Below are positions 56,069 through 64,000 of a stretch of 64,000 nucleotides of DNA, piece after piece. The stretch is taken from positions 1 through 64,000 of the forward strand of contig QKXI01000013.1 in NCBI GenBank assembly GCA_003367665.1, written 5' to 3'. The translations under genes and the position numbers were made by a program. The notes beneath the pieces were generated by a model. It ran no database searches. It saw nothing but the letters and a program-made list of their open reading frames with translations, and had not been told where the DNA came from. The stretch comes from Leifsonia sp. ku-ls. GTDB lineage: Bacteria > Actinomycetota > Actinomycetes > Actinomycetales > Microbacteriaceae. Numbering within the stretch: the first letter of the stretch is position 1; every line of letters starts with the position of its first letter.

Positions 56069-57223
56069 CTAGCGCCGGGCGAGCTCGGCGATGCGGTCGA
56101 CGGCCTCGGTCAGCACCTCGGGGGAGCAGGCCAGGTTGAGGCGGGCGAAGCCGGCTCCCGGCGCGCCGAAGTCGGGGCCGGGCACGAGCGCGACCCGCGC
56201 CTCCTCCAGGATGCGTCCGGCGGGGTCGTCGCCCCAGCCGAGCTCGCGGAAGTCGAGCCACGCCAGGTAGCTGGCGTGCGGCTCGCGGTAGCCGACGCGC
56301 GGCAGCCGGTCGGTGAGCAGCACCGAGAGCAGGGCGCGGTTGGTCTCGATCGCGCGGAGCGCGCCGTCCAGCCACTCCTCGCCGTCGCGGTACGCCGCCT
56401 CGGTGGCGATGCGGCCGAACTGGCTGGTGCGCGTCTCGATCTCGATCGGCAGCGCGTGGACACGCTCCGCCACCTCCGGCGAGCCGGCGACGAACAGCGC
56501 GCACTTGAGGCCGGCGAGGTTCCAGGCCTTGCTCGCCGCGTGGGCGGCGACGCCGACGCGGCGGGCGTCGTCGGACACCGACAGGAACGGGGTGAAGGTC
56601 GCATCCGTGTGCGTCAGCGGCGCGTGCACCTCGTCGCTCACCACGTGGACGCCGTGGTGCGCCGCCAGGGCGGCCACCGCCTCCAGCTCCTCCCGGGGGT
56701 GGACGAGGCCGAGCGGATTGTGCGGGTTGCACAGCAGGAACGCCGTGGCCCCGCCGGCGAAGGCGCGCTCGAGTCCGGCCAGGTCGAGCGCCCAGCCGCG
56801 GCCGTCGGTCCCGCCCTCGAGCAGCGGCACCTCTTCGACCACGCCGCCGGCCTCCGGGATCAGCTCGAAGAACGGCGGGTACACCGGAGGGGTGATGACG
56901 ACGCGGTCGCCCGGCCGGATCAGCATGCGGAGCGCCTCGACGATCACGACGCTGACGTCGGTGGTCGTCCGGGTGCGGGCCGGGTCCACCGTCCACCCCC
57001 AGCGGGCGCCGGCGAACGCGGCGAACGCGCGCTGGACGCCGTCGTCCGGGCCGACGTAGCCGGTGTCGCTGCGGTCGACGGCGGCGTGGAGGGCCCGCGC
57101 GATCGGAGGGGCCAGCGGGTAGTCCATCTCGGCGACGAAGAGCGGAAGCACGTCGTCGGGATATGCGCGCCACTTCTCGCTCGTGCGCTCGCGAAGACGG
57201 GAGAGGGGTTCGGCTTCGACCAT
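56069..57223 (-). CDS. PatB/MalY-type PLP-dependent C-S lyase or aminotransferase
   Basis: 384 aa from ATG 57223 (GGAGGG about 12 nt upstream; GTG 57226 also possible). Fold-type I: LFVAEMDYPLAPPI, CNPHNPLGLVHPREEL, DEVHAPL, and the PLP Lys in HAASKAWNLAGLKCA. These fit MalY/PatB cystathionine beta-lyases, which cleave L-cystathionine or cysteine conjugates. Convergent with the ABC-F gene (1 bp apart) and divergent from guaB3. Confidence 0.9.
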   Translation of the reverse strand: MVEAEPLSRLRERTSEKWRAYPDDVLPLFVAEMDYPLAPPIARALHAAVDRSDTGYVGPDDGVQRAFAAFAGARWGWTVDPARTRTTTDVSVVIVEALRMLIRPGDRVVITPPVYPPFFELIPEAGGVVEEVPLLEGGTDGRGWALDLAGLERAFAGGATAFLLCNPHNPLGLVHPREELEAVAALAAHHGVHVVSDEVHAPLTHTDATFTPFLSVSDDARRVGVAAHAASKAWNLAGLKCALFVAGSPEVAERVHALPIEIETRTSQFGRIATEAAYRDGEEWLDGALRAIETNRALLSVLLTDRLPRVGYREPHASYLAWLDFRELGWGDDPAGRILEEARVALVPGPDFGAPGAGFARLNLACSPEVLTEAVDRIAELARR

Positions 57224-57325
57224 CACACGACCACCCTCCCACAGGCCGGTGACAGCGCACAGGCGTGCGTCGCTCCCCAGGACCACCGTTGTCCACAGGC
57301 ACCCGACGCGGACGGGTCGGCGGCC

Positions 57326-57331
57326 TAGACT
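57326..57331 (+). promoter_or_regulatory. -10 box, leaderless guaB3
   Basis: TAGACT, 7 nt, GTG 57339. Confidence 0.6.
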
Positions 57332-57338
57332 GAATCAC

Positions 57339-58463
57339 GTGAGTATGGAGATCGAGATCGGGCGCGCCAAGCGCGCACGCCGTGTGTACGCCTTCGACGA
57401 CATCGCGGTGGTTCCCAGCCGTCGCACCCGCGACCCCGAAGACGTCTCGGTCGCGTGGTCCATCGACGCGTACCAGTTCTCCATCCCCTTCCTCGCCGCC
57501 CCGATGGACTCGGTGGTCTCACCGACGACCGCCATCATGATGGGCCAGCTGGGCGGGCTCGGCGTGCTCGACCTCGAAGGCCTCTGGACCCGCTACGAAG
57601 ATCCGGAGCCGCTGCTGGCCGAGATCCGAGAGCTCGCGCCGGAGCGCGCGACCAGTCGCATGCAGGAGATCTACGCAGAGCCGATCAAGCCGGAGCTCGT
57701 CACCCGCCGGCTCGCCGAGATCCGCGAGGGCGGCGTGACCGTCGCCGGCGCCCTCTCGCCGCAGCGCACGCAGGAGCTCTACCAGACGGTGGTGGAGGCG
57801 GGCGTCGATCTGTTCGTCATCCGCGGCACCACCGTGTCCGCCGAGCACGTCTCGAAGAACGTCGAGCCGCTCAACCTGAAGAAGTTCATCTACGAGTTGG
57901 ATGTGCCGGTCATCGTGGGCGGCGCCGCCACCTACACCGCGGCGCTGCACCTGATGCGCACGGGCGCGGCCGGCGTGCTGGTCGGCTTCGGCGGCGGGGC
58001 CGCATCCACGACCCGGTCGACCCTCGGCATCCACGCCCCCATGGCGACGGCGGTGGCCGACGTCGCCGGCGCGCGACGCGACTACATGGACGAGTCGGGC
58101 GGCCGGTACGTGCACGTCATCGCCGACGGCGGCCTCGGCAGCTCTGGCGACATCGTCAAGGCGATCGCGTGCGGCGCCGACGCGGTGATGCTGGGCACGA
58201 CGCTCGCCCGCGCGACCGACGCGCCGGGCGGCGGCTGGCACTGGGGCGCCGAGGCGCACCACTCGCAGCTCCCGCGCGGCAACCGCGTGGCGGTCGGTCA
58301 GGTGGCGCCGCTGGAGGAGATCCTCTATGGTCCCGCCCCGGTCGCGGAGGGCTCTGCGAATCTGGTGGGAGCATTGCGTCGGAGCATGGCGACGACGGGA
58401 TACTCGGACCTGAAGGAGTTCCAGCGCGTCGAGGTGGTCGTCGCGCCCTACCGAACGCAGTAG
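57339..58463 (+). CDS. guaB3: GuaB3-family IMP dehydrogenase-related protein
   Basis: 374 aa from GTG 57339 (leaderless). A TIM-barrel IMPDH/GMPR relative without CBS domains: RRVYAFDDIAVVPSRRTRD, PFLAAPMDSVVSP, VIVGGAATYTAAL, HVIADGGLGSSGDIVKAIACGADAVMLGT. The GSICTT catalytic Cys loop of GuaB is replaced by a GGGAASTT segment. Actinobacterial GuaB3 is conserved; whether it acts as an IMPDH or GMP reductase must be tested case by case. Confidence 0.93.
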   Translation: MSMEIEIGRAKRARRVYAFDDIAVVPSRRTRDPEDVSVAWSIDAYQFSIPFLAAPMDSVVSPTTAIMMGQLGGLGVLDLEGLWTRYEDPEPLLAEIRELAPERATSRMQEIYAEPIKPELVTRRLAEIREGGVTVAGALSPQRTQELYQTVVEAGVDLFVIRGTTVSAEHVSKNVEPLNLKKFIYELDVPVIVGGAATYTAALHLMRTGAAGVLVGFGGGAASTTRSTLGIHAPMATAVADVAGARRDYMDESGGRYVHVIADGGLGSSGDIVKAIACGADAVMLGTTLARATDAPGGGWHWGAEAHHSQLPRGNRVAVGQVAPLEEILYGPAPVAEGSANLVGALRRSMATTGYSDLKEFQRVEVVVAPYRTQ

Positions 58464-58504
58464 GACCAGGCGCCGGCCGACGGCGGCCGGGAAGGGAGAG
58501 AACG

Positions 58505-60406
58505 ATGACCGTATCCCAATCGGCTCCGGGTGGGGACAGGCACGCCACCCCCGCGTCGAACCCGGCCGTGACGTATCCGTCGCGCCTGGGTCCGGCCGAG
58601 CGGGCCGCCGCGATCGCGGCGCTCAAGGACACCGAGCTCGACATCCTGGTCGTGGGCGGCGGCATCGTCGGGGCGGGCTCCGCCGTCGACGCGGCCACGC
58701 GCGGCCTCACGACGGGGCTGGTGGAGGCGCGCGACTTCGCCTCCGGCACCTCCAGCCGGTCGTCGAAGCTGGTGCACGGCGGCATCCGCTACCTGGAGCA
58801 GCTCGACTTCCGGCTCGTGCGCGAGGCCCTCATCGAGCGCGGTCTGCTGCTGCAGCGCATCGCGCCGCACCTGGTGAAGCCGGTGCGCTTCCTCTACCCG
58901 CTGCACAAGCGCGTCTGGGAGCGGTTCTACATCGGCGCCGGCATGATGCTGTACGACATCTTCTCCTACACCGGAGGCCGCCCTCCCGGCGTCCCGCACC
59001 ACCGTCACCTCAGCAAGCGCCAGGTGCTGAACGCCATCCCGTCGATGAACAAGGACGCCCTGGTCGGCGGCATCACGTACTACGACGCGCAGGTCGACGA
59101 CGCACGCTACGTGGCCAACCTGGTCCGCACCGCGGCCCACTACGGCGCGCACGTCGCGTCGCGGGTGCGGGTCGAGGGCTTCATCAAGGTGGGCGAGCGT
59201 GTCGTGGGCGTGCGTGCGCACGACCTGGAGACCGACGAGCGGTTCGACATCCGCGCGAAGCAGGTCGTCAACGCCACCGGCGTCTGGACGGACGACACGC
59301 AGTCGATGGTGGGGGAGCGCGGGCAGTTCAAGGTGCGGGCGTCCAAGGGCATCCACCTCGTCGTCCCGCGGGACCGCTTTCAGTCGAAGATGGGCCTGCT
59401 TCTGCGCACCGAGAAGAGCGTGCTGTTCGTCATCCCGTGGGGCCGGCACTGGCTCATCGGCACGACCGACACCGACTGGCACCTCGACAAGGCGCACCCG
59501 GCGGCGACCGCGGCCGACATCGACTATCTGCTCGCGCACGTCAACGAGGTGCTCAACGTCCCGCTCACCCGGGAGGACGTGGAGGGCGTCTACGCCGGCC
59601 TGCGCCCGCTGCTCGCGGGCGAGTCGGAGCAGACGTCGAAGCTGTCGCGCGAGCACCTGGTCGCCCACTCGGTGCCGGGCCTCGTCGTCATCGCCGGCGG
59701 CAAGTGGACCACCTACCGCGTGATGGCGAAGGACGCGGTGGACGCGGCGGTCAGCGCGCTCGACGGCAAGATCCCCGAGTCGGCCACGATGGACATCGCC
59801 CTGGTCGGAGCGGAGGGCTACAAGGCCGCCTGGAACCGCCGCGGCCGCATCGCGAAGGAGACCGGCCTCCACGTCGCCAGGGTCGAGCACCTGCTGAACC
59901 GGTACGGCACGTTCGCGGAGGACATCCTGGCGCTCATCCGGGAGGACCCGTCGCTGGCCGACCCGCTTCCCGGCGCGGACGACTACGTCGGCGCCGAGGT
60001 CGTCTACGCGGCGACGCACGAGGGCGCCCTGCACCTGGAGGACGTGCTCGCCCGCCGCACCCGCATCTCGATCGAGGCATGGGACCGCGGCGTGTCCGCG
60101 GCGCCGGTCGCGGCCGCCCTCATGGCGAAGGTGCTCGGCTGGGACAAGGACCGCGAGGAGCGCGAGGTGCGCACCTACCTCAAGCGCGTGGAGGCCGAGC
60201 GCGCCAGCCAGCTGCAGCCCGACGACGAGTCGGCCGACCGCATCCGCCTGGAGGCGCCCGACATCGTGGAGGAGGACGCGGCCGCCGCCAAGAAGGAGAA
60301 GGTGCGCGCCGGCTCGACCAAGGCCGGCACGCCGACCGCGGCCGACCGGGCGCCGAAGGACGTCGCGGGCGCCGGCGGGGAGGACGCGCCGGCCAGCGAA
60401 GGCTGA
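58505..60406 (+). CDS. glpD: Aerobic glycerol-3-phosphate dehydrogenase
   Basis: 633 aa from ATG 58505 (AAGGGAGAGAA upstream). FAD-linked, oxidises glycerol-3-phosphate to DHAP at the membrane. FAD motif VVGGGIVGAGSAVDAATRG (about 48-66), TSSRSSKLVHGGIRYLE, WGRHWLIGTTDTDW, and the GGKWTTYR motif. The last 60 residues are an added Glu/Ala/Lys tail. No glpK or glpF is next to it. A terminator follows. Confidence 0.95.
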   Translation: MTVSQSAPGGDRHATPASNPAVTYPSRLGPAERAAAIAALKDTELDILVVGGGIVGAGSAVDAATRGLTTGLVEARDFASGTSSRSSKLVHGGIRYLEQLDFRLVREALIERGLLLQRIAPHLVKPVRFLYPLHKRVWERFYIGAGMMLYDIFSYTGGRPPGVPHHRHLSKRQVLNAIPSMNKDALVGGITYYDAQVDDARYVANLVRTAAHYGAHVASRVRVEGFIKVGERVVGVRAHDLETDERFDIRAKQVVNATGVWTDDTQSMVGERGQFKVRASKGIHLVVPRDRFQSKMGLLLRTEKSVLFVIPWGRHWLIGTTDTDWHLDKAHPAATAADIDYLLAHVNEVLNVPLTREDVEGVYAGLRPLLAGESEQTSKLSREHLVAHSVPGLVVIAGGKWTTYRVMAKDAVDAAVSALDGKIPESATMDIALVGAEGYKAAWNRRGRIAKETGLHVARVEHLLNRYGTFAEDILALIREDPSLADPLPGADDYVGAEVVYAATHEGALHLEDVLARRTRISIEAWDRGVSAAPVAAALMAKVLGWDKDREEREVRTYLKRVEAERASQLQPDDESADRIRLEAPDIVEEDAAAAKKEKVRAGSTKAGTPTAADRAPKDVAGAGGEDAPASEG

Positions 60407-60420
60407 GAAGCACCGCAGAG

Positions 60421-60454
60421 AGACCCTCCCGAGACGGCGATCCCGGGAGGGTCT
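60421..60454 (+). terminator. glpD terminator
   Basis: AGACCCTCCCG and CGGGAGGGTCT, 11-bp stem, 12-nt loop, then CCCTCT. Confidence 0.8.
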
Positions 60455-60467
60455 CCCTCTGCTCCGG

Positions 60468-60473
60468 TAAACT
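60468..60473 (+). promoter_or_regulatory. -10 box of the antiporter operon
   Basis: TAAACT just after the glpD terminator; leader about 45 nt with GGATGGAG before ATG 60523. Confidence 0.45.
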
Positions 60474-60522
60474 GGAACCTCACCCCCCTTATGCCGGCGA
60501 ACCCGGCGGATGGAGACGGCTG

Positions 60523-61053
60523 ATGGTTGACGTTCGACGGGTCAAGCTGCCCGGGGTCGGGGTGCTGCACACCTTCGTGACCGACGATGGCGGCAAAGTC
60601 GGCGTCATCGCGCACCGGTCCGGGCACAGCGACCTGATCACCTTCTCGGACCATGAAGACGGCGCCGACGTGACCAAGGTGTCGCTGCGGCTCAGCGAGG
60701 ACGAAGCGCACACGCTCGCCGAGCTGCTCGGCGGCACGCAGATCACCGAGACGCTCACCGCGCTCGACCAGATCCCCGGCCTCAGCATCGACTGGTTCAC
60801 CGTCGACTACGACGACTACATCGCCGGCCAGCAGCTCGGCGCGCCGGGCGACCGCGGCTTCGTCGGCCTCACGGTCGTCGCCGTGGTGCGCGGCGACTCC
60901 GCCAACCCGGCGCCCGCGCCCGACTTCAAGGTGTTCCCCGGCGACACGCTCGTCGTCGCCGGCACCCCGGAGAAGGTCGCGAAGGCGTTCTCGTTCTTCC
61001 GCACCGGCGAGGTCGCCGCGCGGCTGGCCGCCGACGCGCCGCCGGGGGGCTGA
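60523..61053 (+). CDS. TrkA-C domain regulatory subunit of the CPA2 antiporter
   Basis: 176 aa from ATG 60523. An N-terminal ligand-like part (VDVRRVKLPGVGVLHTF...) and a C-terminal RCK_C domain (about 100-165: FVGLTVVAVVRG..., FKVFPGDTLVVAGTPEKVAKAFSFF). This is the KhtT-like layout, in which a soluble subunit gates the neighbouring antiporter. 6 bp before it. Confidence 0.9.
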   Translation: MVDVRRVKLPGVGVLHTFVTDDGGKVGVIAHRSGHSDLITFSDHEDGADVTKVSLRLSEDEAHTLAELLGGTQITETLTALDQIPGLSIDWFTVDYDDYIAGQQLGAPGDRGFVGLTVVAVVRGDSANPAPAPDFKVFPGDTLVVAGTPEKVAKAFSFFRTGEVAARLAADAPPGG

Positions 61054-61059
61054 TCGACG

Positions 61060-62430
61060 ATGCATCTCGGCGAAGACCTCATCGTTCTCGGCATCCTCCT
61101 GCTCGTCGCGTACGTGCTCGGGCGCCTCGGCAAGCTGGTGGGTCTCCCCGCGATCCCGGTCTACATGCTCGTCGGCCTGCTGGCGAGCCCGCACACCGGC
61201 TGGTTCCCGCTCAACTTCGAGAGCCACTACATCGAGCTCATCGCGGTCTTCGGGCTCATCCTGCTGCTGTTCAACCTGGGCCTGGAGTTCGACCAGGACG
61301 AGTTCTTCGGCAACTTCGGCAAGCTGATCGTCTCCGGCGGCTCGTACATCCTCATCAACATGGGGGTCGGGCTGGTGTTCGGCTTCATGGTCGGCTGGGG
61401 GACGCGCGAGGCGCTCATCATCGCCGGCATGACGGCGACCTCGTCCTCGGCCATCGTGACGAAGTTGCTGATCGAGCTGCGGCGGCTCGCCAACACCGAG
61501 ACGCCGATGATCCTCGGCGTCACCGTGGTCGAGGACATCTTCATCGCGATCTACCTCGCGATCGTCTCGGTCGTGCTGAGCGGCGAGACGGACTTCTGGC
61601 CGGTCGTCGGCAAGCTCGCGGTCGCCTTCGCCTTCCTCGTGGTGATGTTCACGATCGCCCGCTGGGGCGGTCGCTTCGTCTCGCGGCTGTTCCGCACCAA
61701 GGACGACGAGCTGTTCACGATCCTGTTCTTCGGCTTCGCGGTGCTGTTCGCCGGCATCGGCGAGATCCTCGGCGTGACCGACGCGATCGGGGCGTTCCTC
61801 ATCGGCCTTGTGCTCGGCGCGACGAAGTACCGCAACAAGATCGAGCACATCGCGATCCCGCTGCGGGACGTGTTCGCCGCGTTCTTCTTCCTCAACTTCG
61901 GCCTCGCGCTCGACCCGGCCAAGTTCCCGTCCGTCCTCGTGCCGGTGCTGGTCGCCGTGCTGCTCACCATCGTGCTCAACATCGCCGCCGGCCAGTTCGT
62001 GGCGTGGATCAACGGGTTCGGCGTCCAGGCGGGCATCAACACCACGGTCATCCTGCAGAACCGCGGGGAGTTCGCGCTGATCCTCGCGACGCTGTCGCTG
62101 GCGGCGGGGCTGGACGAGCGCATCCAGCCGTTCGCCGGACTCTACGTGCTCATCATGGCCGTGCTCGGCCCGATCCTCGCAGCGAACTCCGAGAGGATCG
62201 GTGCGATGATCCTACGGACCGGCCCGAAGCGGCGGCGCGAACGGAAGAAGAAGAAGGCCCGCGATCCCATGCTCGACGAGGAGATCGCGCTCGTCGAGGC
62301 GGCGACCGCCGACCTCGACTCCGACACGCGCCGTGAGACGACGAGCGCGGACCAGACGCAGCAGGCCGTCGACCGCATCGTCGACCGGGCCATGCAGGAC
62401 GACATGAGCGGCGAACGGGAACGGGACTGA
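61060..62430 (+). CDS. CPA2-family K+(Na+)/H+ antiporter
   Basis: 456 aa from ATG 61060. About twelve membrane helices: GLPAIPVYMLVGLLASPHTG, LLLFNLGLEFDQDEFFG, MTATSSSAIVTKLL (the crossover region), GVTDAIGAFLIGLVLG. A basic cytoplasmic tail (RRRERKKKKARD) and acidic end follow. KhtU/YhaU-type partner of the preceding subunit; probably exports K+ in exchange for H+. Confidence 0.92.
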   Translation: MHLGEDLIVLGILLLVAYVLGRLGKLVGLPAIPVYMLVGLLASPHTGWFPLNFESHYIELIAVFGLILLLFNLGLEFDQDEFFGNFGKLIVSGGSYILINMGVGLVFGFMVGWGTREALIIAGMTATSSSAIVTKLLIELRRLANTETPMILGVTVVEDIFIAIYLAIVSVVLSGETDFWPVVGKLAVAFAFLVVMFTIARWGGRFVSRLFRTKDDELFTILFFGFAVLFAGIGEILGVTDAIGAFLIGLVLGATKYRNKIEHIAIPLRDVFAAFFFLNFGLALDPAKFPSVLVPVLVAVLLTIVLNIAAGQFVAWINGFGVQAGINTTVILQNRGEFALILATLSLAAGLDERIQPFAGLYVLIMAVLGPILAANSERIGAMILRTGPKRRRERKKKKARDPMLDEEIALVEAATADLDSDTRRETTSADQTQQAVDRIVDRAMQDDMSGERERD

Positions 62431-62486
62431 CCATCGACACGACACGGGACGAGGCGCCGGCGACCGGCGAGACCACCCTCTTCCAG

Positions 62487-63284
62487 ATGATGCTGCGGCC
62501 GCGGTGGATCGGCGCGCTGGTCTTCGCGCTGCTGCTCGCCGCCGGGTTCGCCTGGCTCGGGCAGTGGCAGCTCGAACGCGCCGTGGAGTCGGGCAAGGCC
62601 GTCGAGGCGCCGACGGAGACCGTGCTGCCGCTCGCGGAGGTCGCCGCCCCGTCCTCCCCGCTGCGCGACGCCGCCGTGGGGCAGCTGGTCGAGTTCACCG
62701 GCGCCTTCGTCCCCGGCGACTACCAGCTGCTGGAGGGTCGCCTCAACGACGGCCGCTCCGGCTGGTGGGTCGTCGGCCACCTGACCCTGCAGCGCGACGG
62801 ACAACCGGTCGCGCTCGCCGTGGCGCGCGGCTGGGCTCCGGACGAGGCGAGCGCGAAGGCGGCCATGGCCCGGCTGGCGAACGAACCGGGCCAGCCGCAG
62901 CGGGTCGTCGGCCGCATCCTGCCGGACGAGCAGCCGCAGGTGCCCGACAAGAAGGACCCGACGGCGATGAAGTCGCTCGGCGTCGGCCAGCTCTACAACC
63001 TGTGGAGCGGCGTCGACGGCGTGGACGTGTACGCCGCCTATGTGGTCCAGCGCGGTGCTCCGGACGGGCTCGTGCAGATCGACTCCCCGCCGCCGATCGC
63101 GCAGACCGAGCTGAACTGGCTCAACGTGTTCTACGCCGCCGAGTGGATCATCTTCGCCGGCTTCGCGGTCTTCCTCTGGTACCGGCTGGTGCGCGACGCC
63201 AAACAGCGGGAGGACGAGCTGCGCGAGCTCGCAGCGGAGGAGGAGCGTGCCGCGGGGAACGTGCAGGCCGAGCACCTAGAATAG
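62487..63284 (+). CDS. SURF1-family cytochrome oxidase assembly protein
   Basis: 265 aa from ATG 62487 (or 62490). N-terminal membrane helix (WIGALVFALLLAAGFAWLGQWQLER), extracytoplasmic domain with GQLVEFTGAF, GWWVVGHLTL and ARGW, and C-terminal helix (LNVFYAAEWIIFAGFAVFLWY). Acts in cytochrome c oxidase assembly. The start is uncertain: homologous-looking codons (ETTLFQMMLRPRW) run 5' of the ATG to CTG 62427, but no ATG, GTG or TTG lies there and no ribosome binding site precedes 62487. Confidence 0.88.
   Translation: MMLRPRWIGALVFALLLAAGFAWLGQWQLERAVESGKAVEAPTETVLPLAEVAAPSSPLRDAAVGQLVEFTGAFVPGDYQLLEGRLNDGRSGWWVVGHLTLQRDGQPVALAVARGWAPDEASAKAAMARLANEPGQPQRVVGRILPDEQPQVPDKKDPTAMKSLGVGQLYNLWSGVDGVDVYAAYVVQRGAPDGLVQIDSPPPIAQTELNWLNVFYAAEWIIFAGFAVFLWYRLVRDAKQREDELRELAAEEERAAGNVQAEHLE
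63277..63282 (+). promoter_or_regulatory. -10 box, leaderless DUF3817 gene
   Basis: TAGAAT at the end of the SURF1 gene, 6 nt, ATG 63289. Confidence 0.55.
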
Positions 63285-63288
63285 GCGC

Positions 63289-63738
63289 ATGCCCCTCGCT
63301 CCCAAGCTCGAAGACTTCCCGAAGATCCGCGGGGCGCTCCGGTTCTACCAGGTGTTCGCGTACGTCACGGGCATCATGCTGCTCCTGCTGTGCGCCGAGA
63401 TGATCGTCAAGTACGGTCTCGGCTACCAGCTGTTCGCGTTCAGCAACTACGGCGTCCTCACCTTCGTGCCCGTGCAGACCGCGGTGGCGCCCACGGGCGT
63501 CGACCTGAGCACGGGCATCCTGATCGCACACGGCTGGCTGTACGTCGTGTACCTGATCTCCGACTTCCGCCTGTGGTCGCTGATGCGCTGGCCGTTCACG
63601 AAGTTCGTCATGATCGCCCTCGGCGGCGTCGTGCCGTTCCTGTCCTTCTTCGTGGAGGCGCGCATCACCAAGCAGGTGAAGACCTACCTGGCCGGCCGGG
63701 AGGCCGAGGCCGAGATTCCCGTGGAGGCGACAAATTAG
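63289..63738 (+). CDS. DUF3817-type membrane protein
   Basis: 149 aa from ATG 63289. Opens with [27 protein letters not shown], then [21 protein letters not shown] and a third helix ([22 protein letters not shown]) before a charged tail. Three membrane helices. The family is often next to SURF1 and guaA in actinobacteria. Function unknown. Confidence 0.9.
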   Translation: MPLAPKLEDFPKIRGALRFYQVFAYVTGIMLLLLCAEMIVKYGLGYQLFAFSNYGVLTFVPVQTAVAPTGVDLSTGILIAHGWLYVVYLISDFRLWSLMRWPFTKFVMIALGGVVPFLSFFVEARITKQVKTYLAGREAEAEIPVEATN

Positions 63739-63748
63739 CGGAGATTCC

Positions 63749-64000
63749 ATGAGTGCAGACGCTGCGTTCACCGACATGCTGGGCGGGGCAGACTCCGCCA
63801 ACCCGTCCGGGCCCGTGCTCGTCGTCGATTTCGGTGCGCAGTACGCGCAGCTGATCGCGCGCCGGGTCCGCGAGGCGAACGTGTACTCGGAGATCGTGCC
63901 GCACACCGTCACGGCGGCCGAGATCGCGGCGAAGCGCCCGTCCGGCATCGTGCTGTCCGGCGGCCCGTCCTCGGTGTACGAGGAGGGCGCGCCGCGGCTC
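63749..64000 (+). CDS. guaA: GMP synthase, N-terminal part (3' truncated by window)
   Basis: 84 codons from ATG 63749 (GCGGAG upstream) to the window edge. The glutamine amidotransferase domain starts [20 protein letters not shown] and reaches [15 protein letters not shown]. The catalytic Cys and the ATP-pyrophosphatase domain lie outside. Converts XMP to GMP, the step after GuaB. Confidence 0.95.
   Translation, partial: MSADAAFTDMLGGADSANPSGPVLVVDFGAQYAQLIARRVREANVYSEIVPHTVTAAEIAAKRPSGIVLSGGPSSVYEEGAPRL

Overview
The window is a 64 kb piece of a GC-rich actinobacterial chromosome. Gene order (rpsL-rpsG-fusA-tuf, S10-spc-alpha ribosomal operons, rplM-rpsI-glmM, glmS-acpS-alr-tsaEBD), many GTG starts, TANNNT -10 boxes placed directly before start codons, and a GuaB3-type IMPDH relative all point to Actinomycetia. 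The overall set, including low-complexity Ala/Lys/Glu tails on ribosomal proteins and no S14 gene in the spc operon, fits Microbacteriaceae (Leifsonia-like), but the genus is inference. I saw no rRNA, tRNA, CRISPR array, IS element or prophage.

Region 1 (1-10.1 kb) is an accessory type VII secretion (ESX/WXG100) locus. It holds a 1504-aa FHA-FtsK/SpoIIIE ATPase, two WXG100-sized proteins, a 449-aa protein with a T7SS-substrate-like N-terminus and a hydrophobic middle, two small coupled accessory proteins, and three membrane proteins of unknown function. EccB, EccD, EccE and mycosin genes are absent. Two copies of a palindrome (ATGGGGA-N4-TCCCCAT) sit at the same distance (23-24 bp) upstream of the -10 boxes of the ATPase and both WXG100 genes, so these three promoters look like one regulon.

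Region 2 (10.1-32.6 kb) is the translation core: str operon; a small accessory insert (14.8-16.7 kb) with a DUF559-type protein and two small ORFs; then S10, spc, secY-adk-map, infA-rpmJ, rpsM-rpsK-rpoA-rplQ. There is no rpsD between rpsK and rpoA and no rpsN between rplE and rpsH. GC-rich hairpins lie at most sub-operon boundaries.

Region 3 (32.6-43.1 kb) holds a GNAT protein, truA, a regulator/SDR pair, a two-component system, rplM-rpsI, glmM, two tandem paralogous XRE regulators and coaA. Region 4 (43.2-51.6 kb) is a cell-wall and tRNA t6A operon (glmS-acpS-alr-tsaE-tsaB-rimI-tsaD) with overlapping starts, a proline-rich membrane protein, a THUMP-like methyltransferase and groES under a CIRCE element. 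Region 5 (51.6-64 kb) has a RarD-type transporter with a striking triple palindrome upstream, guaB, an ABC-F protein, a PatB-type C-S lyase, guaB3, glpD, a TrkA-C/CPA2 antiporter pair, SURF1, a DUF3817 protein and the 5' end of guaA. Three GMP-synthesis genes (guaB, guaB3, guaA) therefore lie within 11 kb.

Leaderless transcription is a theme: at least eleven genes have a TANNNT hexamer exactly 6 or 7 nt before their start codon. This was used to choose several starts.
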